Part shown: positions 41,183-51,532 of the stretch, in pieces
Layout: each line of letters opens with the position of its first letter
Position numbering within the stretch: the stretch's first letter is position 1
NCBI RefSeq assembly: GCF_900660615.1
Contig: NZ_LR215023.1
Span: 310,001-374,000 of the forward strand
Reading direction: 5' to 3'
Origin: Malacoplasma iowae
GTDB taxonomy: Bacteria; Bacillota_I; Bacilli_A; Mycoplasmatales; Mycoplasmoidaceae
DNA: 64,000 bases
Translations under genes and position numbers: made by a program
Notes under the pieces: generated by a model
Told to the model about the DNA's origin: nothing
The model's input: the letters and a program-made list of their open reading frames with translations, nothing else
Databases searched by the model: none

Positions 41183-42247
41183 CTAATTTTTTTTCAGTAT
41201 TAAGTATAAAAAATATGGTGTTGCTATTAACGGAATAACAGTTGATGTATTTATTTGAGAATTAACAATTAAATTCTTATTGAAAAAATATGTTAATCCT
41301 AATATGATGAATCCAATAAGACCAGAAGATACAACTCCATATTTATAATCTTTTTTAAAAAGATATAAAGCTATGTTTGCTCCAACTAAACCTAAAAAGA
41401 CAACATTTCCAACAAGAAAAAAAGCTGTTGCTGTCATAATTGCACTTATGATAATTCCTTGTCAATAAATTGACCTAATGTTAATACCTAATTGATTTGC
41501 AATTATGTTATTTGTTGTAACAATTCTATATTTTCTTAAAATTGAATAAAATCAAATTAATGAAAATAGTGTTAATGCAATAGCCATATAGATATAGAAA
41601 TCAAATTTAAATTCTATTAAGCCCGATGAGTAATTTGATAATATGTTAGATTTTGATGAAGATAAAACAGTTGAAACTGAAGTTGAAACAGCAGAAAAAG
41701 CAAAATTTAATAAAATTCCTGCAAGGATAAATTTTTTGCTAATTTCAAATTTATTTTTTGAACTTAAACCAAATATTAAAAGCGAAGCAATTATTGATCC
41801 AGCTATATATAAAAAAGGTAATATGGTGTTAAATGTATTAATTGAATTTTTATTTGATATATCCAGAAATAAAATTGCTATTGTTAGTAAAACTAAATTA
41901 ATACTTCCTATTCCTAAAACTGATGTGTCAGCTAATTTATTATGTGTTAATGTTTGAACTATAAAAGTTGATATAACTAAGTTAATTGATGATAACAATA
42001 TAACTCATATTAACTTTCTATTTATGTAAGCATTAATTTCATCAAAGCCTATATCTGTAATAAATAAAACCAATATACCTACAATAACTGCTAGTATAAT
42101 AATTGTTACAAATTTAAATAGATGATTAATAGTTTTATTTTTAATCAAATTAAATTTAAAAGCATTTGTTTTATAAGTTGACAAATTATTATTTGCTATG
42201 TTTATGATGCTTGTTGATTTTGTTTTTTTTGCTTTCTTGCTTATCAT
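41183..42247 (-). CDS. FecCD-type permease 2
   Basis: A 354-residue polytopic membrane protein, the second permease of the iron-complex importer. Conserved segments include LGIGSINLVLLTIAIL, IIASLLIFGLSSK, LGINIRSIYWQGIIISAIMTATAFFLVGNVVFLGLVGANIALYL and YFLYLILKKN. A basic ~35-residue N-terminus precedes the first TM. Its ATG (42247) overlaps the stop of permease 1 by one base. Sequence has drifted from the family more than permease 1 has. Confidence 0.85.
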
Positions 42248-43266
42248 TATTTTTTCCTCACAAACATCATATAAACAAATATTGGTAAAGCTACTATAAC
42301 AGCATATAGATTTAATCCAAAATTGTATATAGCATTTATATACATAGCAATCATAATTGTAGTACCAGTTAAAAATCCAGATACTGGTGTGACAATATAA
42401 TAGTTTCTAGTTCCTAATATTAATCTTGCCAAATGTGGCATAACTATACCAATAATAACTAATGAACCAATTAAATTAACAGCAGATATTGTTAGCAAAA
42501 TTGAAGCTAAACCCATAATTCAGTAAACTTTTCTAACATTAATACCTAAAGACATAGCTAATGTTAAATTACTTTCTATAATATTTAATTTTTTCGAATG
42601 TGTGATAACTAATACAAATCCAATAAGTGTTATTATTGAACTATATATTAATCTTTCATATTTAAAACTTCCTAAAAAATAGTTAATTTGTGTTTGTCCT
42701 ATTCAAATGTTGACATTTCCAAAAGATAAAGAGAAATATGATTGTAATATAGCAGTTAAACTTGAAATAAAAGCTCCAAAAATTAAACCAACAAGAACTA
42801 GTTTATAACTGTCTTTATCATATTTAATTGATATGAAATTTACAAACAATGCAATTAAAGAAAACAAAAAAGCAAATAAATAAAATAAGTAAGTGTATTT
42901 AGTTAAATTTGCTACTTCAACAACAAATATACCAAGTGTTGCGATTGGAATAAAACCTAATGTTGTAGGACCAGCTAAGGAATTCCTTGACACTCCTTGC
43001 ATAGCACAACCAGCAACTGATAAGCTAAAACCTGATAAAAAACCTACTAATAAAGGTAAAAGGTTTTTATCAATAACTTTATATGGATCATTAAAAATAT
43101 TGGTGTTACTACTATATGGATATGAACATAGCAAACCAATAAAAATAGAGACAAATATTAAAAAGATAATAGCTATTGCTATTACTTTATATTTATTTGT
43201 CTTTCTAATTTTTTTATTTCATTTAATAAATTTTGACTGTTCTATTTTGTAGATTAATCTATTCAT
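42247..43266 (-). CDS. FecCD-type permease 1
   Basis: A 339-residue permease with about nine to ten TM segments. Family motifs: GFLSGFSLSVAGCAMQGVSRNSLAGPTTLGF and the ATPase-contact segment SLGINVRKVYW..., SLVIIGIVMPHLARLILG. Together with permease 2 it forms the channel for an iron-siderophore, haem or similar complex. ATG 43266 overlaps the 3' end of the binding-protein gene by 8 bp. Confidence 0.9.
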
Positions 43267-44692
43267 TTTCTTTTTTGCTATTTTTATTATAATTTCATTC
43301 TTTAAAAATTGTTTTGTCCATATTTGGAGTTAAGTAAACAAAATCTTTTGGTTCAATCAAATTTCATCTATTCTTTTTATCTTCTTCAATTAAAGAATTT
43401 GAATCTACTGTTTTAACACTAGATTTTTTTTGTGAATAATATTGTGAACTAGCGAATTGAGGAATCATTTTATCAACAAGATCATTCAATATATATTCAT
43501 AACCTATCATACCCCAAATTGCATCATAAAATTTCATATTTGTTGTTGAATAAATTCTTTTTTTAAAATCTCCAATTTTTGGTTCTTTTAACAATTCATC
43601 AAATTTGTCTAAATTTGGAGTATTATTTTTGACTGTATTAGTATCTGATTGAACATAAATTAAATAATCAAATTTGTTTTTGAATTGTTGAAAAAGTTCA
43701 TCTGTTGAACTTGTACTTTTAATATATGTTTCATTGTAATGAGAGAATCTAAAATTGTGAGTATTATCTATTGGATCAGGAAAATTAAAACCTAAACCTT
43801 TTCCTTGTTGTGAAGAATAAAATAATGGTAAAGCATTTGGTGTTAAAAATTGTCATGTTGATGAATTATCTGAAGCTCCACCTAATACAACACCAACATT
43901 GATATTGTTTTTATGTGTATCAGAATTTTGATTATCACTAACTGTCTGGCTAGTTGTTGAAACAAAGGTTTTGAAATATTCATTATTTGTTATTGCAGTA
44001 ACTCTATTTTTGAATTGCTTTACAGAATCATTTGCACGCTTAGTTAATGTTCCGTTCAAATTATAAATTTTATCTAAATCTTTTGCTGCCATTAATAATG
44101 CTTTTTGTGGTGAAACACCTGAATCAACAGTTGCATATAATTTAACTCTTTCAGATTGATAAGTGTTTGTATTATTTCCATCACTATATTTATAATATTT
44201 CAACATACTTTCATCTTTTGTGTATCAGAAAGTGTCTTCTTTGTCATCTTCTCATCATCTACTTTGATTTTCTGTATCACCCATTGAAGTATATGCAATG
44301 TGTGGGATGATGTCATGAAATTTATTTTCATCAACTCTTTCTCACTCGTTGAATAAAATTGAATATGGTTCAAGTCTTGCAATATCTTTTAAATTAACTT
44401 CTTGACCATCCATAATTTTATATTTATTAACTTTTGTTTTGTCATGATTGAAATAATCTTTTAAATATGTATTTTCAATGAATTTTTCCACTTCAAAAGA
44501 TGATTTGTTTGAAATAAAATGATGAGGTGCAACTCCAAGTAATGAAGTAGCATCTAATGAATTTACATAATTAGCTAAAAAATTAATATGATTAATAGGA
44601 CTACCAGAAGAAAAACAACTAGTCAAAGCAGGTACAGCTATTGCTGGTACTGCTAAAAATGAAAAAAACTTTATTCATTTTAATTTATTCAT
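43259..44692 (-). CDS. Substrate-binding lipoprotein of the iron-type ABC importer
   Basis: A 477-residue lipoprotein. It has a signal peptide with a basic start (MNKLKWIKF) and a lipobox LTSC at residues 23-26; the Cys is lipid-modified and the protein is held on the outer face of the membrane. The mature part is soluble, Asn/Asp/Lys-rich and larger than ordinary FhuD/FecB proteins (about 300), with little recognisable identity. The assignment rests on position as first gene of the operon. TGA Trp are numerous. The 247-bp upstream region is shared divergently with the nox-like gene at 44940. Confidence 0.8.
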
Positions 44693-44899
44693 ATTTCCCC
44701 TTATTTATAATTTTTCTAAATAGAATTATATTATACAATTTATAAAATTTATAAATAAGTTGTTTATTTTTTTGATTTTTTCGAATTAAAAATTTCGATT
44801 TTTAATTAAAAATTTACAAATTCTTATTTATTTATAAAAATTATTAATTTTTCTAAAATAACAAATCAGGTTCATTCTTTTTATGATAAATTTAACTTA

Positions 44900-44914
44900 C
44901 ATACCGTGCGTATG
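44900..44914 (+). promoter_or_regulatory. Candidate operator palindrome upstream of second nox-like gene
   Basis: CATAC-CGTGC-GTATG is a 5-bp inverted repeat with a 5-bp centre, GC-rich against an AT-rich background. It is 26 bp before ATG 44940 and before its ribosome-binding site, between divergent iron-uptake and nox genes. The binding regulator, if any, is unknown. Confidence 0.4.
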
Positions 44915-44939
44915 AACAAAAAATAAGAGGAGGAAAATA

Positions 44940-46286
44940 ATGAAAGTTATTGTATTAGGATCATCTCATGGTGGTTATGAAGCTTGTAATGAATTATTAG
45001 AACTTCATCCAAATGCTACAGTTCACTGATATGAAAAAGGTGATTTTATATCATTTTTATCTTGTGGTATGCAACTTTATCTTGAAGGTGTAGTAAAAGA
45101 TGTTGATACTATTAGATATTCAAGTGAAACTGAAATGAATTCTAAAGGTATTAAAGTATTTAAATCTCATGAAATAAAAGCAATAGTTCCAGAACAACAC
45201 ACAATTGAAGTGTTAGATTTAGAAACAAATACTATTAAAAAAGATACTTATGATAAATTAATCATAAGTCCTGGTGCTGTTCCAAGAACATTAAATGTTC
45301 CAGGTGAAGATCTAGAAAATGTTTACTACATGAGAGGAAGAAATTGAGCTAAAAAAATTAGAGCTAAAATTGAAGATTCTAGTGTAAGAGATGTTGTTGT
45401 AATTGGTAGTGGATATATTGGTATTGAAGCTGCACAATCATTTGCAAAAGCTAATAAAAATGTTACAGTTATTGATATTACTCCAACAATTCTTCCAACA
45501 TATTTAGATAAAGAATTCACTGATGTTTTACAAAGTGAAATGGAAAAACACAATGTTAAATTTTTATTAAATGAAAGTGTTGTTAAGTTTGAAGGTACTA
45601 CTAAACTTGAAGCAGTTGTTACAAATAAGAGTTCAGTTAAAGCAGATCTTGTTGTTATAGCAGCTGGTGTTAAACCAAACACTGACTGATTGAAAGGTAC
45701 TTTAGAATTACATCCTAATGGGCTAATTAAAACTGATGAATACATGAGAACAAGTGCTCAAGATGTATTTGCAGTTGGGGATTCTACATTAATTAAATTT
45801 AATCCAGCAAATATTGAAATGAATATTGCTTTAGCTACAAATGCTAGAAAACAAGGTAGATATGCTGTTAAGAATTTAGTTGAAGCAAAACACAAATTCC
45901 CTGGTGTTCAAGGTTCATCAGCTTTATCAGTATTTGATTATAAATTTGCATCTACTGGTGTTAATGAAGTTTTTGCTAAAAAACTTAATATGCAAATTGA
46001 TAGTGTATTAGTTCATGACTGATACAAGATGAGTTTTGTTCCAGAAGAATTAAAAGATAAAGTTATGTTTAAAATAATTTTTGATAAAAATACTAAAGTT
46101 GTTTTAGGTGCTCAAATAATGTCTAAACATGATTTAACAGCTAACATAAATGCTATGTCTTTAGCTATCTTTAATAGAATGACAGTAGATCAATTAGCGT
46201 ATGCTGACTTCTTTTTCCAACCAGAATTTGACAATCCATGAAATGTAATTAATACTGCAGCAATGGTTGCGTCAAGAAAAAAATAA
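44940..46286 (+). CDS. NADH oxidase / CoA-disulfide-reductase family flavoprotein (copy 2)
   Basis: A 448-residue FAD/NAD(P) oxidoreductase, paralogous to that at 16205. Motifs: [13 protein letters not shown] (FAD), [14 protein letters not shown] with the redox Cys near residue 42, [15 protein letters not shown] (NAD), DVFAVGDST (FAD) and a C-terminal dimer domain. The Cys context (SCGMQLYL) fits the water-forming NADH oxidases of mycoplasmas somewhat better than copy 1. GAGGAGG lies 6-12 bp before ATG 44940. It has its own promoter and a strong terminator. Confidence 0.9.
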
Positions 46287-46297
46287 TATATGTTTTG

Positions 46298-46328
46298 ATG
46301 CAAGGTGTTTTAATACCTTGCATTTTTT
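46298..46328 (+). terminator. Terminator after second nox-like gene
   Basis: ATGCAAGGT pairs perfectly with ACCTTGCAT (8-nt loop), then six T. The following 235 bp to 46564 is AT-rich with no gene seen and must hold the promoter of the MoxR-like gene. Confidence 0.85.
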
Positions 46329-46564
46329 ATGCTTAAAATCAATAACTTTTATTATTGTTTTAGTTCATTAAAATATTAAATTGTTAAATTGTTTTATTTT
46401 TTGTTTTTAAAAAAATGAATAAATGCGCACAAATTTTATTTAAAAAAAACCTTTTTAAAAAGTTTTAATACTATTTTTTATAAGTTTTTAAATAATATAA
46501 AACTTCATTAGAAAATTATTATTAATGATATTATTATATTTAGATTATTTTAAGGGTTTAATAA

Positions 46565-47647
46565 ATGTTTACAAATAGAAAAAAAATAAAAGATTATGTT
46601 GGTGAACTTATTGATGAAAGAATATTAACTGTCTCTCGTGATATTATTGAACACGTTGAAACAGGAATTTCTTCAAAAGAACTTAAAGCTACTCTAGAAT
46701 CAATGAACATTAGAGAAATTGAACTAGCTGGAGCTAAAAAACAACACTTTCTTTTTGAAAAAGTGCTAAAGTTGGTGGCAGCTGATTTCCATGTATATTT
46801 ATACTCTATGCCAGGTGCTGGTAAAACCTACATGGCTCAAGAAATTGCTAAATCATTAAATTTAGATTTCTATTTTAGTGGTGCAATTCTTGAACCATAT
46901 AAATTATTAGGTTTTAAAAGTGCTAAAGGTGATTATATTGAAACCGATTTTTATAAGTGTTTCAAAAATGGTGGTCTATTTTTATTTGATGAAATGGATG
47001 CATCAAATCCAGAAGCATTAATTATTATTAACTCTGCGTTAGCAAATAAATTCTTAGATTTTCCTAATGGTAGAGTTACAGCTCATGAAAAATTTAGATT
47101 AATAGCAGCAGGTAACACTAATGGTTTAGATATTGGTGCTGGTTTTACAGCTCGTCAACAATTAGATATTGCCACTTTAGATAGATTTGTATTTTTAGAA
47201 ATGCCATATGACGAAAAGCTTGAAGAAAGATTTGCTAGAGGATATGTTAATGGTAAACACTATTTTGATAGATTTATAATGGCTAGAAGAATAGCACAAC
47301 CTGAAAAATTACCAATTATTTGTTCAACTAGAGCTTTAATTTTAGGATTAAGGTTAACACAACCTTTAACAACTAAAAGTGGTATTAAATCTTTGAATTT
47401 TAGTTGAAAAGAAGCTTTTGAAATGACAATTTTAAAAAATGCACTTCCAAAAGTTAAAGATAGAATATTATCATTAATTGAAGAAGCAGAACAAAAAGCG
47501 CGTTCTCAAAGAAATGCTTCTGAACAAGAGGCAACTCAACAATCAACTATTCAAAAAAGTTCAACAGTTGCAAGTAAAACCACTAGAAGTTCAGGAACTA
47601 GTTCAACAAGTGCAAAAACAACAACATCGGTTGCTAAGAAAAAATAA
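46565..47647 (+). CDS. MoxR-type AAA+ ATPase
   Basis: A 360-residue AAA+ protein. The N-terminal ~75 residues are helical. Then come Walker A SMPGAGKTY at about 81-89, Walker B GLFLFDEMDASNPE at about 137-150, sensor 1 RLIAAGNTNG, an arginine-finger region DRFVFLEMPYD and a lid domain. The closest general match is the MoxR/CobS group, chaperone ATPases that usually pair with von Willebrand factor A proteins. The last ~55 residues are a Ser/Thr/Lys low-complexity tail. A 17-bp gap separates it from the next gene, a likely partner. Confidence 0.8.
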
Positions 47648-47664
47648 TTTATTTGGGTCTTAAA

Positions 47665-48507
47665 ATGAGAAAAAATTCTAATAAAGAGGAACTAAAATCT
47701 AGAGTTGTTAGGATTAATGTAAATCCAAAATTTGTAGTTTATATAGATGAATGATATCTTGAAGAACTTGTTGATATTCTAAAAGAATATCCTGAAAAAG
47801 AGTACTTCAATTTGATCAAAAAACTTGCAGATAAAAATAAATCTAGATTAGAAAACTTCCCACAACAGCATGTTATGTCTCACCGTATTTCAAGTAAAAA
47901 AGATAAATTTAATGAATATGAAACTATGGAAGAGTATATAAATGAAACTTGATTTAGTAATACTAAAATTAGTTTATTAAAGGTTAATAACCTTAAAAAA
48001 ATGCATGTCAAATTAAAAGAAGCTGGAAGTGTTCCAAGTGTTCCAAGTTATTTAAATAACATTACTCCATACTCTATGCTTTCTTTTCACAAAGAAAAAT
48101 CAGATAAGTTCAAAACAGCCACAATTTTATTAAATATTAGTGGTCATATGAATTGACAATCGTATAGAACTATTATTAGAAGTTTTTTTAAACAATATGA
48201 TTTCAATGCTTTATCTATTGGTAATATTGCTCACACAAATGAAAGAGGTGTTGATTATTATCGTTTATCAATAGTTAAAGTTAGAAATGGTGTTAATGTT
48301 AATGGTCAAGGACTAATGCTTGAAAGTGCTGATTTTTTAAGAAGAATAATGTTTATGATTTATGAAATTGATCCAACTACTCAAGTTTGAAAATCTTATG
48401 GAAAAACATTATTAAATAAAGACATTGAAGATCTTAAGAAAAAAGAACCATATTTTGCAAGCATATTAACTGAATATTTAAATCCATCTATTATCCTTGT
48501 TGAATAG
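47665..48507 (+). CDS. Uncharacterised partner of the MoxR-like ATPase, possible degenerate vWA domain
   Basis: A 280-residue soluble protein easily missed because of several TGA Trp. The segment ATILLNISGHMNWQSYRTI at about residues 152-170 has the hydrophobic strand plus xxSGxM shape of a vWA MIDAS motif (DxSxS), but Asn replaces the first Asp and the second Ser is His. Since MoxR ATPases typically sit next to vWA proteins, a relic vWA domain is plausible but unproven. The N-terminal 130 residues are charged and of no recognised family. No TM segments. Same transcript as the ATPase. Confidence 0.55.
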
Positions 48508-48550
48508 AATTCATTTTTTATAAACAAGATATTTGAGTTTTTTTGTTGTT

Positions 48551-48585
48551 AAAAAATCTCATAGTTATTAGCTATGAGATTTTTT
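48551..48585. terminator. Bidirectional terminator between the MoxR operon and pfkA
   Basis: AAAAAATCTCATAG pairs perfectly with CTATGAGATTTTTT. A/T runs at both ends suit convergent genes. Confidence 0.88.
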
Positions 48586-48604
48586 AAACATATTTGATTT
48601 TATA

Positions 48605-49585
48605 TTAATTATCAGTTGTATATTTTTTAATTAATTCTATTCTTGGTGGGTTTTTCATTTTTAAAGCTTCTGGAATATCATAAGCTTCAATTTCATTTGT
48701 TGTAGGTCCAATACCAATAACTTTACCATATTCTGATTTGCTGATTAGTTCACATGCTTTTTCAACCATTTTAGTACATCTAATCAATTCTACAGCAGTT
48801 GGTTCCCCGCCTCTTTGAAGATAACCTAAAACATTTATTTTTACTTGTTCATTAGAATTTTTTTCAACATAATCTCTATATTCTTCGATTGTTGGTTTTC
48901 CATCTGTTCCTAAAAGTTTTTCATTAACTAAACAAAGAATTGAACCATTAACTGTTTTTCTCACTTTTTTGATTTTTTCTAAAAATTCTTCTAGAGTAAT
49001 ATAGTTTTCATTTGTAATTAAAATATTAGCTTCTGTAGCCATTCCAGCATATACAGTTAAATCAACACAATGTCTTCCCATAATTTCAACAAGTGCAATA
49101 TGTCTATGAGATTCCATACAAGATCTTATTTCTTTTATTCTATTAACTATTGTATTCAAAGCTGTGTCAAAACCTAATGTATATTTTGTTGATGCAACAT
49201 CATTGTCAATAGTACCTGGTAAACAAATTACATTAACACCTTGTTCATATAATTTTTGAGCTCCCATATATGTTCCATCACCACCAATTGCTATTAAACA
49301 ATCAATACCTTTTCTTTTTAGATTTTCTGCAGCTACTGCTGAAACAGCAGGGTCTGAAAATTTTGGAAATCTTGAAGTATATATTTTAGTTCCTGGTAAA
49401 AAAGTTCAAGTTCTAACTTCATTGTAGTTGGATTTAAAAATTGCATCTTGATATAAACCTTTATATCCACCATAAACAAAATAAATTTCTAAATCATATT
49501 TTGATGCAAAATAAACAAAAGAAGATAAACATTTGTTCATTGCAGATGCATCACCACCAGATGTTAGTATTGCTATTTTTTTCAT
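48605..49585 (-). CDS. pfkA: 6-phosphofructokinase
   Basis: A 326-residue ATP-dependent phosphofructokinase: fructose-6-phosphate to fructose-1,6-bisphosphate, the committed step of glycolysis. Seen: ILTSGGDASAMN at the N-terminus, IGGDGTYMGA for ATP, PGTIDND with the catalytic Asp, RHIALVEIMGRHCVDLT and LGYLQRGGEPTA. DNDVAST follows. Changes such as HRHIA for GRxxG occur in the effector/substrate loops, so regulation may be atypical. Start ATG 49585; AGGAG lies about 10 bp upstream on the minus strand. Confidence 0.94.
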
Positions 49586-49808
49586 TTTAATAATTTCTCC
49601 TAAAATATTTTTTTTAAAATATATTTCTTTTAAAATTATACTTACATATTTGACTAAATTTATATATAATATTTCTCTAAGAGAAAACTTTGTTAAAAAT
49701 TATCATTTTTATTAAATTTTGAATATTTATTAACTTGCTTAATTTGTTAATATTCTAATTTGTTCTTAATTTATAATTATTTATATTATTATAGGAAGGA
49801 TGCAATAT

Positions 49809-50774
49809 ATGAAAATTACAGTTTTATATTACTTGTATAAAGATTCAAAATTCTTGAAAGAATCTCTAGATAGTTTATTTAATCAAACAGACAATAATTT
49901 TGAAATTGTATTTATTGAAGATTGCACTTCTGAAGAAATACATGACTGTTTACGTCAATACGATTTAAGCGATAAGAGAATCAAAGTAGTTAAATTCATG
50001 GAAAATTATGGAAGATCTTTTGCTTATAATTTTGCACTAAATAAAATAAAAGGAAGTTATGTTTACTTTGCAGAATCTAGATGTATTTTTGATGCTAACT
50101 TTGTTAAGTGATTTAAAGAAAATATTGATGAGAAAAAAAATTATGACTGAATTTCATTTGCAAATAGTGAACTTGATTTAAATGAAAAAACAGAAGATAT
50201 TAGAACAGTTATTAATGGTAATTATCCAGAGAATTTTTTAAGTTTAGTAAACACTAAATTAACTATTAAAGATAAATTATTTAGAACTAAATTTTTATTA
50301 TCTGAAAAAATTGAATTTATTCAATTTAAAAGTTACTTTTCATTATTTATTTTTGATGTTTTGGAAAACTATAAAGAAGCAGCTATTGTTAACAAAATTT
50401 TAGTGCTATGAAAAAGAGAAAATAATGAATTCTATGACTATAATTTATATAACATTTTAGAATCAGCTGAAATATTAAAAGAGAAAATTAATAATTGTAA
50501 TAGTTCAGATGATAAAAAGGATGCTTACTATACATGATTACCAATTTTAATTCTGTTTGAATTTTTATCTAAAATGTTTGCTTCATACGAAAATGAAAAA
50601 ATTGTATCAATTTCAATCAAAAATGCTTATGATTTGATTGAAAAATTAGATTCTAATTTCAAATCTAATAAATACATTAGTTTGTTAAATAACAAAGCAA
50701 TTTATGAATACATAAAAGAATTCAAACCAAATTATAATTTTGTAAAAAAAGTTTTTACTAGTATGGGGAAATAA
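49809..50774 (+). CDS. Glycosyltransferase family 2-like protein
   Basis: A 321-residue GT-A fold protein. MKITVLYYLYKDSKFLKESLDSLFNQTDNNFEIVFIEDCT and RIKVVKFMENYGRSFAYNFAL are the usual start of family 2 glycosyltransferases. Where a metal-binding DxD is expected (after GSYVYF) the sequence is AESRC, so catalysis is uncertain. The rest is charged and helical and has no TM. ATG 49809 is preferred because AGGAAGG ends 9 bp before it; ATG 49800 touches that site directly. It overlaps the RDD gene by one base and begins a four-gene run to 54567. Confidence 0.68.
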
Positions 50775-51532
50775 TGAAAATAGAAAATAAAAAAGCTACA
50801 TCCAGATATAACCTTGCAAGCGCAACAAGTCGTTTATTCAGCAAATTTTTTGATTATGTTCTTGTAGTTGGTTTAGTTGTTGGTTTAGCTTTTTTATTTT
50901 TTAAAAATGAAATTATTGGATGAAAATTTTTAGTTTATAGTATATTAGTTTTCTTAACTTTGTTTTTATATTTTTGTATTGTTCCATTTATTTTTAGTGG
51001 TTATACATTCTTTAGTTGATTGTTTAAAATTAGATGTTATAGTGTCTTGTTAAAAAATCTTTATGTTAAAAAATGATTAAAAAATATTAATTGAGTTTTT
51101 TTGTTACAACTTTTTAAAAGAGAATTATTCTTGTGGGTTTTACCAAGCTTTATTTTAATAATAGTTGGAATTATCACTGTAAGTTACTACCCAAATACTG
51201 ATGCAACACCATTCTTTCTTTCTTTATATAATACAAATTCATATGCAAACTTAGATAATACTTCTATCAAAATCATTTCAAGTATAATGACAACATTGTG
51301 ATCAATAAGTTCTATTATTTCATTAGTAATTGTTATTAATATCATTTTTACATCTAAAAAAAGATCATTAAATGATTATTTTAGTAACACTGTAATTATT
51401 AAAATGATAGATGTTAATTCAGATGATCCATCTAAAAAAATGAATTATAAAAACAATAGTGGTGTTAATATTAAATACGGTTTGCCTGGAGAAATTGTTC
51501 CAGATGCTATTGAAACTATTGGAGATTCATAA
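50774..51532 (+). CDS. RDD-family membrane protein
   Basis: A 252-residue protein with about four to five TM segments and a polar, acidic C-terminal tail. SATSRLFSKFFDYVLVVGL and KKRSLNDYFSNTVII match the RDD signature (R....D motifs at N-terminus and a late N-D-x-x-S/T). RDD proteins are small membrane proteins, some linked to ion or osmolyte transport; their role here is unknown. Translationally coupled on both sides: ATG 50774 within the previous stop, and its stop within the ATG of pcrA. Confidence 0.72.

Noticed and set aside
41643-41957. Plus-strand frame of 104 codons opposite permease 2
   Set aside because: The minus-strand frame is continuous with FecCD motifs across the whole gene.
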